64,000 bases of DNA from Methanoculleus sediminis (GTDB taxonomy: Archaea > Halobacteriota > Methanomicrobia > Methanomicrobiales > Methanoculleaceae). Both the position numbers and the translations under genes were made by a program. The stretch's first letter is position 1. Each line of letters begins with the position of its first letter. Location of the stretch: positions 53,356-117,355 of the forward strand of contig NZ_JXOJ01000003.1 of NCBI RefSeq assembly GCF_001017125.1, in the 5' to 3' direction. Shown here piece after piece: positions 49,876 to 59,025 of the stretch. The notes under the pieces are model-generated. The model was not told the DNA's origin. It made no database searches and saw only the letters and a program-made list of their open reading frames with translations.

Positions 49876-50104
49876 GTTCGTCCTCGGCTGCATCATCCTC
49901 ATCATCGGGGTGATCGCCGCCGGGTTCCCGCGCCCGACGACCTACCTCTCGCGGCTGATCAGCCTCGAGATTCCCGGGTTCGGCCTGCTCCTCATCATGC
50001 TCGCCTACGACGAGATGCTCGCCCTGCTGACGTTCGTCGGGGTTACGGCGATATCGACCTTCGTCCTCGTCCGGGCCATCGAACGAAAGGAGGCCGCGCC
50101 ATGA
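49859..50104 (+). CDS. ehaE: EhaE-like membrane subunit (DUF2107)
   Basis: 81 residues, overlapping ehaD by 17 bases. PEFVLGCIILIIGVIAAGFP, then RPTTYLSRLISLEIPGFGLLLIMLAYDEMLALLTFVG and a last helix; the YLSRLISLEIPG turn is like DUF2107 proteins of Eha operons. An antiporter-subunit-like piece of the proton- or sodium-conducting arm. Confidence 0.7.
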   Translation: MPVTPEFVLGCIILIIGVIAAGFPRPTTYLSRLISLEIPGFGLLLIMLAYDEMLALLTFVGVTAISTFVLVRAIERKEAAP

Positions 50105-50565
50105 CGCCGGACCGGTCGATCATCACCCGGATATCCGCGACGATATCAAGGGTCGAGAACCTCACCGCGCTGTATGCGCTCCTCGCGATCATCGTCGTCG
50201 TGCTCGGCCTCGTCAGCCTGCCGTTCATCGCCTACCACGACGACCAGCTCTACGAAAAGACCCTCGACCCGGCAAGCGCCCTCCACCCCTACGACCGGGG
50301 CGGCGTGCCCTTCGGGACGACCCCGGTGAAGTCGCAGTACCCGGAAAACTCGCCCTACGCCGGCTACGTGACCGCTTACCTGACACCGTTCAGCCAGTGG
50401 CTCGCCGATACCACGCACCATATGGGGACGACGATCGTCGCCCACCCGGGCGGCATCATCGACGAGATCCTCTACAACACCCGGGGGCTGGATACCGTCG
50501 TCGAGACGAGCATCCTCTTCGTGGCGTTTGCAATCGCGAGTTACCTCTTCAGGAGGGATAGTTGA
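50101..50565 (+). CDS. ehaF: EhaF-like subunit (DUF2109)
   Basis: 154 residues, ATG overlapping the previous stop (ATGA). One N-terminal helix (LYALLAIIVVVLGLVSLPFIAY), an external-looking domain with DPASALHPYDRGGVPFGTTPVKSQYPENSPYAG and a final helix (ETSILFVAFAIASYLF). The YDRGGVPFG motif is typical of EhaF. Function in the complex unknown. Confidence 0.7.
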   Translation: MTPDRSIITRISATISRVENLTALYALLAIIVVVLGLVSLPFIAYHDDQLYEKTLDPASALHPYDRGGVPFGTTPVKSQYPENSPYAGYVTAYLTPFSQWLADTTHHMGTTIVAHPGGIIDEILYNTRGLDTVVETSILFVAFAIASYLFRRDS

Positions 50566-51167
50566 TGGAGCTCGCCTACCCGGTCGGTCTCGTCGTCGTC
50601 GCGGCCTCGATCATCATCGGGTTTACCGCTCTCGTCCGGGAGAAGGACGACCTGCACCGGATCCTCCTCACCGACCTCGCCGAAGTCCTCGCCCTCGTCC
50701 TGATCGCGCTCGTCGCCACCGACCTCGCCGAGGCGCTCATCCTCCCGGGGCTCGTCGTCGGGATATCCGAACTGATGGCCGTCTCGGAGGTCTACATCGC
50801 GAAGGAAGGGCTCCGGGCGCCGGAGGGGCCGGCGTTCCGGATCGAGGTGATGGACAGCGCTCCGGGCATCCTCGCGCTGATCCTGGTCGCCTACGGCATC
50901 GTCCTCTCGGGATTCACCGGCGGAGCGATCGCCGCGGTCGGCGCGGTCTTCTACTTCATGTGCCGGGGGCACACCGAACAGTTCGAGCTGATCGAGACCG
51001 TGAGCGGCTACGCGTGGGCGTTCTGGATAGGAGCGTTCTTCATCTTCATGTTCCTCCCTGCGTACTGGTTCTTTGCGGTGATGATCGCCGGAGGGGCGAT
51101 CCTCCTCAAAGTGATGGCGAAGATGTCCCTTGTGGGGACGATGCGGCGGGGTGGTCCGGATGTTTAA
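50565..51167 (+). CDS. ehaG: EhaG-like membrane subunit (DUF2106)
   Basis: 200 residues from ATG 50565, with AGGAGGG just upstream. Five or six helices. The segments LTDLAEVLALVLIALVATDLAEALILPGLVV and a later FYFMCRGHTEQFELIETVSGYAW are distinctive. It ends in the start of the next gene (overlap 8 bases). A multi-spanning unit of the ion-translocating arm. Confidence 0.7.
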   Translation: MELAYPVGLVVVAASIIIGFTALVREKDDLHRILLTDLAEVLALVLIALVATDLAEALILPGLVVGISELMAVSEVYIAKEGLRAPEGPAFRIEVMDSAPGILALILVAYGIVLSGFTGGAIAAVGAVFYFMCRGHTEQFELIETVSGYAWAFWIGAFFIFMFLPAYWFFAVMIAGGAILLKVMAKMSLVGTMRRGGPDV

Positions 51168-51828
51168 CCTCCCGACGACGAACATCGGCGGGCCGGAGGT
51201 CTTCGTGCTGGAGTTCGGCGATATCGTCGCCTACTTCAGCCCCTATACCGCGGCGCTCTTCGTCTTCGCCCTCATCTTCACGGCTCTCGTCATCGTGAGC
51301 CGCCCTGAGCGGCAGGTGGATATCGCGTTCGGCGGCGACGCCTACTACACGAAGGAGGTCGACCCGAATCTTCTGCGGTTCCAGCGGTTCATGGCGATCG
51401 CCTGCGGGCTCGCCACGCTCGGGGCGGTGATGACCGGGGACGTCTTCAACTTCACCCTCTTCGCCTCGATGGTGGGGATCACGAACATCGGCATCGTCGC
51501 GGCCTACCGGAACCGGCACGTCCTGAACGCCGCGTTCCAGTACGGCATCGTCGCGATGCTCGCCACCGTCCCGCTCTTCGGGGGCGCGGCGATCGTCCTC
51601 GCCGGCACCGGCACGCTGAGCATGTGGGAACTCTTCGGCGGCGCGATGGCGGTTCCCCTCATCGCGAAGGCGTTCCTGGTTCTCGGCGTCATGGGGGAGG
51701 GGATGGCGCCGTTCTACATTGCAAAGGCGGAGATCACGAGGGCGCAGGGAGCGCCGTTCATCCTGATGGTGCACGTCAGTTCGCTCCTCCTCTTCCTGCG
51801 CGTAACGGAGATCGTCATATCGATGTGA
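51160..51828 (+). CDS. ehaH: EhaH-like antiporter-type subunit
   Basis: 222 residues from ATG 51160. It resembles the middle part of NuoL/NuoM/MrpD antiporter-like subunits. GDIVAYFSPYTAALFVFALIFT leads to DVFNFTLFASMVGITNIGIVAAYRNRHVLNAAFQYGI and MAVPLIAKAFLVLGVMGEGMAPFYIAKAEITRAQGAPF. Lys and Glu in the last segment are of the type that carry ions through such subunits. It is shorter than a full NuoL, as usual in Eha. Confidence 0.72.
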   Translation: MFNLPTTNIGGPEVFVLEFGDIVAYFSPYTAALFVFALIFTALVIVSRPERQVDIAFGGDAYYTKEVDPNLLRFQRFMAIACGLATLGAVMTGDVFNFTLFASMVGITNIGIVAAYRNRHVLNAAFQYGIVAMLATVPLFGGAAIVLAGTGTLSMWELFGGAMAVPLIAKAFLVLGVMGEGMAPFYIAKAEITRAQGAPFILMVHVSSLLLFLRVTEIVISM

Positions 51829-51834
51829 TTGGCC

Positions 51835-52038
51835 ATGAAGAAACGGACTGCACTGATTGTCGGGGTTGCCGCGGGCGTGATCGCGGCGGCGGCCGGGCTC
51901 CTTGCCGCTCTCGGCTACCTCCCGGCCATTGCCGCGGAGCTCGTCGCGGTCGTCGCGTTCCCGGCTTTCGTCATCTTCATCGCACTGTGGTGGAACGCAA
52001 AATCCGGAGAAGAAGATATCCCGTTCATAGGATACTGA
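51835..52038 (+). CDS. ehaI: EhaI-like small membrane subunit
   Basis: 67 residues from ATG 51835, with two helices: TALIVGVAAGVIAAAAGLLAALGYL and LVAVVAFPAFVIFIALWW. Ends KSGEEDIPFIGY, a short conserved-looking tail that leads directly to EhaJ. Assigned by position between the antiporter-like and NuoH-like genes. Confidence 0.6.
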   Translation: MKKRTALIVGVAAGVIAAAAGLLAALGYLPAIAAELVAVVAFPAFVIFIALWWNAKSGEEDIPFIGY

Positions 52039-52039
52039 C

Positions 52040-52885
52040 ATGATCGAATACCTGCTCTTTGCCACCTTCGTCGGCCTGCTCTTCCACGGCATCCACCGGA
52101 AAGTCATCGCGAGAGTCCAGGGACGCCCCGGACCGCCGATCTGGCAGGAGATCCTGCATACCCTGAAGTTCTCCTTCAAGCAGACCTGGATCCCGAAGAC
52201 GGCCAGCCAGACGCTCTTTGTCGGGATCGTCTTCGTCGCCATCGGCATCTGGAGCGGAGCCCTCTTCCTCCTCCTCTCGGGAGGGAGCATCCTGCTCCTC
52301 TTTGCGGTCTACCTCCTCCACAAGATCGTGGAGCACGGGATGGGGCTCTCGACGGGCTCGCCCTACACGAAGTTCGGGGCGATCCGGTCGGTCATATCGG
52401 CGGCGTCGGAGCTGCCGCTCCTCGTCACCGTCGTCGCGATCTACTTCTTCACCCGCTCGCTCTCGATCGCGGATATCGCGGCCTACCAGGAGGTGAACGG
52501 CCCGCTCCTCATCCTTGCGTTCCCGGCGGCCGTGGCGATGTACCTCGTGATCCTCTCCAAGATGCACTACGGCCCCTTCTCGATCATCGAGGCGAAGGAG
52601 ATCGTGAGCGGGAACGTGACCGAGCACTTTGGGGTCTGGCGCGCCGGGATCGAGGTGGCGTACGCCCTCAAGACCTACGTGCTCCTCTATGCGTTCGTCC
52701 TCATCTTCATCGGGGCCCTGCCGCTCTGGCTGACGCTGCTCGTGATGCTCATCATCCTCGTATCGCTCTCGTTCGTCTGCGCCGTCACCCCCATGCTCTC
52801 GCCCTACGATACCGTGACGATACAGAGCCTGGTGACGGGCGCGCTCGTCATCTACATCGTCATCCTCGGGGTGGTGATGGGATGA
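52040..52885 (+). CDS. ehaJ: EhaJ-like (NuoH-type) membrane subunit
   Basis: 281 residues, starting one base after ehaI. NuoH-like: first helix EYLLFATFVGLLFHGIHRK, RVQGRPGPPIWQEILHTLKFSFKQ, SPYTKFGAIRSVISAASELPLLVTVVA and a long central run with YGPFSIIEAKEIVSGNVTEHFG (the conserved charged loop that faces the hydrogenase subunits). It links the membrane arm to the catalytic EhaN/EhaO pair. Confidence 0.85.
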   Translation: MIEYLLFATFVGLLFHGIHRKVIARVQGRPGPPIWQEILHTLKFSFKQTWIPKTASQTLFVGIVFVAIGIWSGALFLLLSGGSILLLFAVYLLHKIVEHGMGLSTGSPYTKFGAIRSVISAASELPLLVTVVAIYFFTRSLSIADIAAYQEVNGPLLILAFPAAVAMYLVILSKMHYGPFSIIEAKEIVSGNVTEHFGVWRAGIEVAYALKTYVLLYAFVLIFIGALPLWLTLLVMLIILVSLSFVCAVTPMLSPYDTVTIQSLVTGALVIYIVILGVVMG

Positions 52886-53133
52886 ACGCGCTGCGTCTCC
52901 TGATCACGGCGGGAGCGGCCTTCTACGCCGTGGTATTCCTCTTCCAGATCGCCCAAAACGCGAGCGTGACCGGCCAGGCGCTGGCGGGGGTCGTCCTGCT
53001 CGCCGTCGTTACGGGTCTCGCCTGGATGCGCGACGAACTTGCCCTGAAACGCTACGAGATAGCGCTGCTCTGGGTGATGGTGCTCGGGTTCCTCGCCTAT
53101 GCGGCGGCACACGCTCCGGGGGTGCTCGCGTGA
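52882..53133 (+). CDS. Eha small membrane subunit (EhaK/EhaL position)
   Basis: 83 residues, ATGA overlap with the previous stop. Three helices: ALRLLITAGAAFYAVVFLF, GQALAGVVLLAVVTGLAW and YEIALLWVMVLGFLAYAAA. It lies where EhaK or EhaL normally occur; the sequence does not decide which. Confidence 0.55.
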   Translation: MNALRLLITAGAAFYAVVFLFQIAQNASVTGQALAGVVLLAVVTGLAWMRDELALKRYEIALLWVMVLGFLAYAAAHAPGVLA

Positions 53134-53513
53134 AGTTCCTCTACGAAAAGGACCTCCGGCAGATGAAGTACAACATCCTGACAAGCACAAAACACGACGA
53201 GACCGTCCGGGCGATCGCAGAGCGTCTCGGGATGAGCGATGCGAAACTCCGGATGGTGTTGATCCGGCGGTTCGACATGTCCCTGCTCGAGAACCTCGAA
53301 TCCCGGTGGCAGATGGGGCAGCGGCACGCGGACGACGGCGACCCGGTCGCGGAAGAACTCGGCTACGAACTCTTCACCCGGTTCATACCCCTCATGGATA
53401 CGGAAACGATGCAGACAATCTACGGTGACACGACAGCAATGACCAGAGAGATGCCCTTCGAAGAGGCGATCGCAAAAGGAAAAGAACGGATCCGGGAGGC
53501 GATCCGCTCATGA
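53130..53513 (+). CDS. ehaM: EhaM-like cytoplasmic subunit (DUF1959)
   Basis: 127 residues from GTG 53130. All-helical and soluble: KYNILTSTKHDETVRAIAERL, MVLIRRFDMSLLENLESRWQMG and ELFTRFIPLMDTETMQTIYG, matching the DUF1959 protein found only in Eha/Ehb-type operons. It probably aids assembly or regulates the complex. It overlaps the next gene by four bases. Confidence 0.8.
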   Translation: MKFLYEKDLRQMKYNILTSTKHDETVRAIAERLGMSDAKLRMVLIRRFDMSLLENLESRWQMGQRHADDGDPVAEELGYELFTRFIPLMDTETMQTIYGDTTAMTREMPFEEAIAKGKERIREAIRS

Positions 53514-53965
53514 GCATCCTCCAGAAGATCAAGAACACCGTCCGATCGAGGTCGATCCACGTCAGTTACGTCGACGTCGGGTCGTGCAACGGCTGCGACA
53601 TCGAGGTGCTCGCCTGCCTCGCGCCGCGCTACGACATCGAGCAGTACGGGATCTACGTCCACAACAACCCCAGGGAGGCCGACGTCCTCCTGGTTATCGG
53701 CTCGGTCACCCCGCAGTGGGTGGACAAACTCCGCGACATCTGGGACAAGATCCCGGAGCCGAAAGTGGCCGTTGCCATCGGCAACTGCCCCATCTCGGGG
53801 TGCGTCTATGCCCGGAGAGGTACCTTGACGAGCCCGCCCGTCGAGAAGTACATACCGATAGCCGCACAGGTGCCGGGCTGCCCGCCCCGCCCTACGGAGA
53901 TATTGAACGCCATACTCTCGGTCGCGCCGCTGATATTCAAGGATTACGAGGAGAAACAGCCATGA
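53510..53965 (+). CDS. ehaN: [NiFe]-hydrogenase small subunit EhaN (NuoB-like)
   Basis: 151 residues. HVSYVDVGSCNGCDIEVLACL gives the CxxC of the proximal [4Fe-4S] cluster, with the remaining ligands in AIGNCPISGC and VPGCPPRPTEIL. It carries electrons from the NiFe site of EhaO to ferredoxin. Four-base overlap with ehaO. Confidence 0.9.
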   Translation: MSILQKIKNTVRSRSIHVSYVDVGSCNGCDIEVLACLAPRYDIEQYGIYVHNNPREADVLLVIGSVTPQWVDKLRDIWDKIPEPKVAVAIGNCPISGCVYARRGTLTSPPVEKYIPIAAQVPGCPPRPTEILNAILSVAPLIFKDYEEKQP

Positions 53966-55050
53966 AGAAGACCGTCGACGTCTCCATCCCGCTCGGCCCG
54001 ATGCACCCCTGCTGGAAGGAGCCCGTCCGCCTCAAGTGCGAGACGGCGGGCGAGCGGGTGCTCCGCGCCGAGGTCGAACTCGGCTACATGAAGAAGGGAA
54101 TCGAGCGGATCATGCAGGGCCGCCCCTGGCAGGAGGTGATGTTCCTTGCGGAACGGGTCTGCGGCATCTGCTCGGTCATCCACAACATGGTCTTCATCGA
54201 GACGATGGAGAAGATCAGCGATATCGAGGTTCCGCCGCGGGCGGCCTATCTCCGGGTCGTCGTGAACGAACTCGACCGGATAGCGAGTCACATCCTCGCG
54301 AACTTCTCCTACTGCTACACGATCGAGCATGAGACGCTCGCGATGTATCTCCTGAATACCCGGGAGACGGTGCTCGACAACCTGGAGCGGATCACGGGCT
54401 CGCGGATCAACACCGCATACATGATCCCGGGCGGCGTCCGGTTCGACCTCCAGCCGGGGGACGCCGCGGCGCTGCTCGCCGACCTCGCGAAGGTGGAGGA
54501 GGAGATGAAGCGGTATGTCCGGATCTTCGAGACCGGCCCGCTGATCGCGCTCAGGAGCAAGGGGATCGGGTACATGAGCCGGGAAGACGCGATCCGCGCC
54601 TATACCGTCGGCCCCACCGCCCGGGCGAGCGGTGTCGAGGACTCCGACCTCCGCCTCCGCCACCCGACCTACCGCGAGCTCGGGTTTACCCAGATAACCC
54701 GGACGGAGGGCGACAACTTCGCCCGGATCATGGTCCGGTTCCAGGAGGTCTTCCAGAGCATCGACCTGATCCGGAAGTGTGTGGACACCCTGCCCGAAGG
54801 GCCCATCCGGGGCGGCGGCCTCTGTAAGGCGGGCGAGGCCTCCTACAGCGGCGAGGCCCCCCGGGGCGAGCTCACCTACACGATCAGGACCGACGAATAC
54901 GGCCGGGTGCTCGATATCGCCATCCGGACGCCGTCGATCATGAACATCGAGGCCTGCGCCCACTTCATGGTCGAGGACGCCACGTCGATCGCCGACGTGA
55001 CGTCGACGTTCATCAGCAGCGACCCCTGTATCGCGTGCAACGAGAGGTGA
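53962..55050 (+). CDS. ehaO: [NiFe]-hydrogenase large subunit EhaO
   Basis: 362 residues from ATG 53962. Both NiFe-binding motifs are intact: ERVCGICSVIHNMVF (L1, CxxC) and the final SDPCIACNER (L2, CxxC), close to a C-terminus only two residues longer, so no HypD/protease-type tail is seen after the motif. Further NuoD-like parts are GPMHPCWKEPVRL and RIASHILANFSYC. H2 oxidation here reduces ferredoxin when driven by ion flow through the membrane arm. The maturation protein HypD is encoded at 17224-18255. Confidence 0.93.
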   Translation: MKKTVDVSIPLGPMHPCWKEPVRLKCETAGERVLRAEVELGYMKKGIERIMQGRPWQEVMFLAERVCGICSVIHNMVFIETMEKISDIEVPPRAAYLRVVVNELDRIASHILANFSYCYTIEHETLAMYLLNTRETVLDNLERITGSRINTAYMIPGGVRFDLQPGDAAALLADLAKVEEEMKRYVRIFETGPLIALRSKGIGYMSREDAIRAYTVGPTARASGVEDSDLRLRHPTYRELGFTQITRTEGDNFARIMVRFQEVFQSIDLIRKCVDTLPEGPIRGGGLCKAGEASYSGEAPRGELTYTIRTDEYGRVLDIAIRTPSIMNIEACAHFMVEDATSIADVTSTFISSDPCIACNER

Positions 55051-55054
55051 AGAG

Positions 55055-55663
55055 ATGCGATCGTTCGTCTACTACGTGCGGGAGTTCCTCCGGCCGGAAT
55101 GGATCCGGAAGTTCTTCTTCGCCAGAACCGCGCCGCTCGAGACCCCCTCCTACTTCAAGGGCTACCCGACCCGGACGGAGAAGGAGTGCACGGGGTGCTT
55201 CTCCTGCATGATGATCTGTCCCGCACCCGGGGCGATTGCGGTCCTCCGCAAGAAGGACGAATGGGGGCCGGAGGTCTACCCCGGCCACTGCATCCGGTGC
55301 GGCCTCTGTGTCGAGGCGTGCCCTGAAGGGGTTCTCTCGAGCGGCCGGATCCTCGACGTCACCGATCGCGACAGGACGGCGTTCGCCTCGTGGTATCACC
55401 TGGAGGTCGACGACAACCTCTGCATGCGGTGCGGGAACTGCTGCGTCTCCTGCCCGGTCAACCGGCAGATCGACCCCCAGCTCGCGGGGACCGGGACGTC
55501 CGCGAGCGACGAGGTGATCATGCGGATCGAGGGCGGCCGGGTGCGGATCCTCCATATGGAGAAGTGCACGGGGTGCACGACCTGCGAGACCCAGTGCCCG
55601 AACCGGGCGATCCGGGTCGCCCGCATGGTGGAAGGGGTGCAACTACCGGAGGCGGAGGCATGA
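55055..55663 (+). CDS. polyferredoxin subunit of the Eha complex
   Basis: 202 residues from ATG 55055 (GAGGTGAAGAG upstream). Four cysteine clusters: CTGCFSCMMICP, CIRCGLCVEACP, CMRCGNCCVSCP and CTGCTTCETQCP, each typical of [4Fe-4S] ferredoxin domains (the third has an extra Cys). It would pass electrons between the hydrogenase and the next enzyme, FwdDBAC, whose gene follows with an ATGA overlap. Confidence 0.88.
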   Translation: MRSFVYYVREFLRPEWIRKFFFARTAPLETPSYFKGYPTRTEKECTGCFSCMMICPAPGAIAVLRKKDEWGPEVYPGHCIRCGLCVEACPEGVLSSGRILDVTDRDRTAFASWYHLEVDDNLCMRCGNCCVSCPVNRQIDPQLAGTGTSASDEVIMRIEGGRVRILHMEKCTGCTTCETQCPNRAIRVARMVEGVQLPEAEA

Positions 55664-56049
55664 CGTTTCTGATGATCACCGGGCGGACGGTGAACCAGGG
55701 CGTGACCGTCGAGAACAAGACGTCGCCCGAATACGCAGCAGAGACCTCGACCTGCTTCATGCACGAGTTCGATATGATGGAACTCGGGCTCGACGACGGG
55801 GATGCCGTCCGGGTGACCGGGCCGTGCGGCGAGGTCGTCATGCGGGCGGCGGCGTCGCCGGAGGTGGAGATGGGCACCGTCTTCGTCCCCTACGGGCCCT
55901 ACGCAAACCACATCGTCGCCGCCGGCACCCGCTCTACCGGGATGCCGGACTTCAAGTCCCACGAGGTGGAGATCGAACCGGCCGACGAAGAGCCGAAACT
56001 GGTTCACGAGCTGATGGAAGACCTGGGAGGCCTTGCTTATGATCGTTAA
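55660..56049 (+). CDS. fwdD: formylmethanofuran dehydrogenase subunit D
   Basis: 129 residues, overlapping the polyferredoxin gene. It corresponds to the C-terminal molybdopterin-dinucleotide-binding domain split off from FwdB: ITGRTVNQGVTVENKTSPEYAAETSTCFM, DGDAVRVTGPCGEVVMRA, GTVFVPYGPYANHIVAAGTRSTGMPDFK. Works with FwdB to hold the Mo/W cofactor. Confidence 0.9.
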   Translation: MTFLMITGRTVNQGVTVENKTSPEYAAETSTCFMHEFDMMELGLDDGDAVRVTGPCGEVVMRAAASPEVEMGTVFVPYGPYANHIVAAGTRSTGMPDFKSHEVEIEPADEEPKLVHELMEDLGGLAYDR

Positions 56050-57328
56050 GGACGCGGTCTGCCCATTCTGCGGATGCCTCTGCGACGACATCGAGGTGGA
56101 AGTCGAAGAGGGCAGGGTGGTCGCCGTGACGAATGCCTGCGAGCTCGGGACGACGAAGTTCATGGGCGAGAAGAGGATGAAGAACCCGATCCTGCGCGTT
56201 GGAGACGAGTGGAAGGATATCACTTACGACGAGGCCGTAAAGTACGCGGCCGACATGCTCCTTGCCGCCGAACGGCCGCTCCTCTACGGGTGGAGCGGCA
56301 CCCACGGGGAGGCGCAGTGCGTGGGGGTGCATATGGCCGAACTCATCCATGGCGTCATCGACAACACCTCCTCGGTCTGCCACGGTCCCTCGATCCTCGC
56401 CATCCAGGAGGTCGGGCACCCGGGATGCACGCTCGGGGTGGTGAAGAACCGGGCGGATCTCGTCATCTACTGGGGATCGAACCCGATCGACGCCCATCCC
56501 CGCCACCTCTCGCGATACACGCGGTACGCGGAAGGGTTCTTCCTCGAAAACGCCTTCCGCGACCGGAAGGTGATCGTCGTCGACGTCAGGAAGACCGAGA
56601 GCGCGAACATCGCCGACGAGTTCATCAAGATCAGGCCCGGCGGGGACTATGCGGTTCTCTCGGCGCTCCGGGCGATCGTCCAGGGGAAGGCGGATACGAT
56701 CCCGCGGACGGTCGCGGGCGTCACCCGCGAGCAGCTCGTCCGGGTGGCGAACCTCTGCAAATCCGCGAAGTTCGGAGCGGTCTACTTCGGGCTCGGGCTC
56801 ACGATGACGCAGGGGAAGTACAAGAACATCAGGAACGCCATCGAACTCGTCTCGGAGCTGAGCCGGCACACGAAGTTCACCATCTCGGCGATGCGCGGCC
56901 ACTACAACGTCTACGGTTCGAACGAAGTGAACACCTGGATGACCGGCTACCCCTTCGGGATCGACTTCTCGCGGGGGATCGCCTTCTATAACCCCGGGGA
57001 GACGACGGCGGTGGATATCCTGGCCCGGAAAGAGTGCGACGCGGCGCTGATCGTCGGGAGCGACCCGGCCGCCCACTTCCCGCGGAAGTGTCTGGAGCAC
57101 CTCGCGGAGATCCCGGTCGTCCAGCTCGATCCCTACCCGAACGCCACAACCGCGTTCTGCAACGTCCAGATCCCGGTCGCGGTGACCGGGATCGACGCGG
57201 AAGGAACGGCCTACCGGATGGACGGGGTGCCGATCCGGACGAGGAGAGTCCTCTCCAGCGACTACCTCTCCGACGAAGAGGTCCTTGCCCGGATGTATGC
57301 CCTGATGCAGGAGGCGCGGGAACGATGA
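56039..57328 (+). CDS. fwdB: formylmethanofuran dehydrogenase subunit B (Mo/W catalytic)
   Basis: 429 residues from ATG 56039, overlapping fwdD by 11 bases. N-terminal [4Fe-4S] motif CPFCGCLCDDIEVEV with a further Cys (NACELG), then the active-site Cys in NTSSVCHGPSILAIQEVG (about residue 114), which ligates Mo or W. It is a cysteine (not selenocysteine) enzyme. Later molybdopterin-binding parts include VIYWGSNPIDAHPRHLSRY and VGSDPAAHFPRKC. It reduces CO2 to formate inside the complex. Confidence 0.93.
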   Translation: MIVKDAVCPFCGCLCDDIEVEVEEGRVVAVTNACELGTTKFMGEKRMKNPILRVGDEWKDITYDEAVKYAADMLLAAERPLLYGWSGTHGEAQCVGVHMAELIHGVIDNTSSVCHGPSILAIQEVGHPGCTLGVVKNRADLVIYWGSNPIDAHPRHLSRYTRYAEGFFLENAFRDRKVIVVDVRKTESANIADEFIKIRPGGDYAVLSALRAIVQGKADTIPRTVAGVTREQLVRVANLCKSAKFGAVYFGLGLTMTQGKYKNIRNAIELVSELSRHTKFTISAMRGHYNVYGSNEVNTWMTGYPFGIDFSRGIAFYNPGETTAVDILARKECDAALIVGSDPAAHFPRKCLEHLAEIPVVQLDPYPNATTAFCNVQIPVAVTGIDAEGTAYRMDGVPIRTRRVLSSDYLSDEEVLARMYALMQEARER

Positions 57329-59025
57329 CCGAACTCCTGGTGAAGAACGCCTGTGTCATCGATCCGCTCCGGGGGATCAACGGCGAAACGATGGATATCG
57401 CCATCCGTGACGGGAAGATCGTCGAGGAGGTGAGCGATGCTGCGGAGGTGATCGACGCCCGCGGCATGCTCACCCTGCCGGGCGGGGTCGATTCCCACAC
57501 CCATATCTGCGGGACGAAGGTGAACTTCGGGCGCTACATGAGCCCGGAGGATATGCGGGCAGGGAGAACGCCCCGCCGCGGGGCGATGCACGCCACGTCC
57601 GGCTACAGCGTCCCGACCACCTACGGCAACAGCTACCGCTACAGCGTGATGGGCTACACCACCCTGCTCGAGGGCGCGATGGCGCCGCTCGAGGCCCGGC
57701 ACACCCACGAGGAGTTCACCTACACGCCGTTGCAGGACACGATGGCGAACACCCTCTTCGACGGAAACTGGGCGATTCTCGAGGCGATTCGCGACGGCGA
57801 CGTAAAACGGGTCGCCGCCATCATCGCCTGGACGCTCAAGGCCGTGAAGGGGTTCGGCGTCAAGCTCACGAACCCCGGCGGCACCGAGGCCTGGCAGTGG
57901 GGCAAGAACGTCTCCTGCATCCGCGATCCGGTGCCCTACTTCGAGGTGACGCCCGCGGAGATCATCCGGTCGATCGTGGAGGCGAACGAGCTCCTCCACC
58001 TCCCGCACTCGGTGCACCTCCACTGCAACAACCTGGGCACCCCGGGGAACTACTCCTGCACGCTCGGGTCGTTCGGCCTCATCCCCGACCTGAACGAAAA
58101 GCGGCAGACGCTGTATGCAACCCACGTCCAGTTCCACGCCTACGGCGGGTCGGAGTGGAAGGATTTTTGCTCGAAGAGCGAACCGATTGCTCGGTTCGTC
58201 GACATGCGGCCGCAGATCGTCATGGACATGGGGCAGGTGATGTTCGGCCGGACGACGACGATGACCGCCGACGGGCCGATGGAGTTCAACCTCTACCGCC
58301 TCCACCACGAGAAGTGGAGCAACCACGACGTGGAGCTCGAGACGGGGTCGGGGATCATCCCGGTCATCTACCGGCGCAAGAACCTGGTCAACTCGATCAT
58401 GTGGGCGATCGGCCTCGAGCTCGCGCTCCTCACGAAGAGCCCCTGGCAGTGCCTGCTCTCGACGGACAACCCGAACGGTGCGCCGTTCGTCAAGTACCCG
58501 GAGATCATCGGCCTTCTGATGAGCAAGCGGTACCGCGACGCCGAGTTCGCGACGGTTCACCCGGACACCGAGTCACGGGTGCCCCTCCCGGCGATCGAGC
58601 GCGAGCTGGACTGGCACGAGATCGCGGTGATGACCCGGGCCGGCGCGGCGAGGGCGCTCGGCATCCAGGATCTCGGGAAAGGGCACCTCGCTCCGGGCGC
58701 CGATGCGGACGTCGCCATCTATCCTCTTAAGATCGACGAGGTCGATCCCTCGGCCGAGTACCAGAAAGTCATCGATGCGTTCAGCCGGACCGAGTACACG
58801 ATCAAGCGGGGCAGGGTCGTCGCCCGGCGGGGCGAGTGCCTTGTTCACGGGAGCAACGCCACGCTCTGGGTCGCGCCGAAGGTCTCCGATGGCTACGATA
58901 TGGGGAAGGACCCGGACTTCATCGAGAAGTTCGACCGCTACTACACCGTCCGGATGAGCAACTACCCGGTGCAGGAGGAGTACGTGACCCGGAACCGGCG
59001 CATCGAGACGGAGGCGGAACTATGA
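57325..59025 (+). CDS. fwdA: formylmethanofuran dehydrogenase subunit A (amidohydrolase)
   Basis: 566 residues from ATG 57325. An amidohydrolase-type metal protein: GGVDSHTHICGTKVNFGRYM (first His pair), the carboxylated-Lys-type segment KGFGVKLTNPGGTEAWQWG, LPHSVHLHCNNLG (His ligands), and LSTDNPNGAPFVKYPEI (Asp). It condenses formate produced by FwdB with methanofuran to formylmethanofuran. Lies in a run of four overlapping fwd genes. Confidence 0.94.
   Translation: MTELLVKNACVIDPLRGINGETMDIAIRDGKIVEEVSDAAEVIDARGMLTLPGGVDSHTHICGTKVNFGRYMSPEDMRAGRTPRRGAMHATSGYSVPTTYGNSYRYSVMGYTTLLEGAMAPLEARHTHEEFTYTPLQDTMANTLFDGNWAILEAIRDGDVKRVAAIIAWTLKAVKGFGVKLTNPGGTEAWQWGKNVSCIRDPVPYFEVTPAEIIRSIVEANELLHLPHSVHLHCNNLGTPGNYSCTLGSFGLIPDLNEKRQTLYATHVQFHAYGGSEWKDFCSKSEPIARFVDMRPQIVMDMGQVMFGRTTTMTADGPMEFNLYRLHHEKWSNHDVELETGSGIIPVIYRRKNLVNSIMWAIGLELALLTKSPWQCLLSTDNPNGAPFVKYPEIIGLLMSKRYRDAEFATVHPDTESRVPLPAIERELDWHEIAVMTRAGAARALGIQDLGKGHLAPGADADVAIYPLKIDEVDPSAEYQKVIDAFSRTEYTIKRGRVVARRGECLVHGSNATLWVAPKVSDGYDMGKDPDFIEKFDRYYTVRMSNYPVQEEYVTRNRRIETEAEL

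Noticed and set aside
56039..57328. Selenocysteine at the fwdB active site
   Set aside because: The active-site codon (about residue 114) reads as Cys in the CHGPS motif; no in-frame TGA is present.
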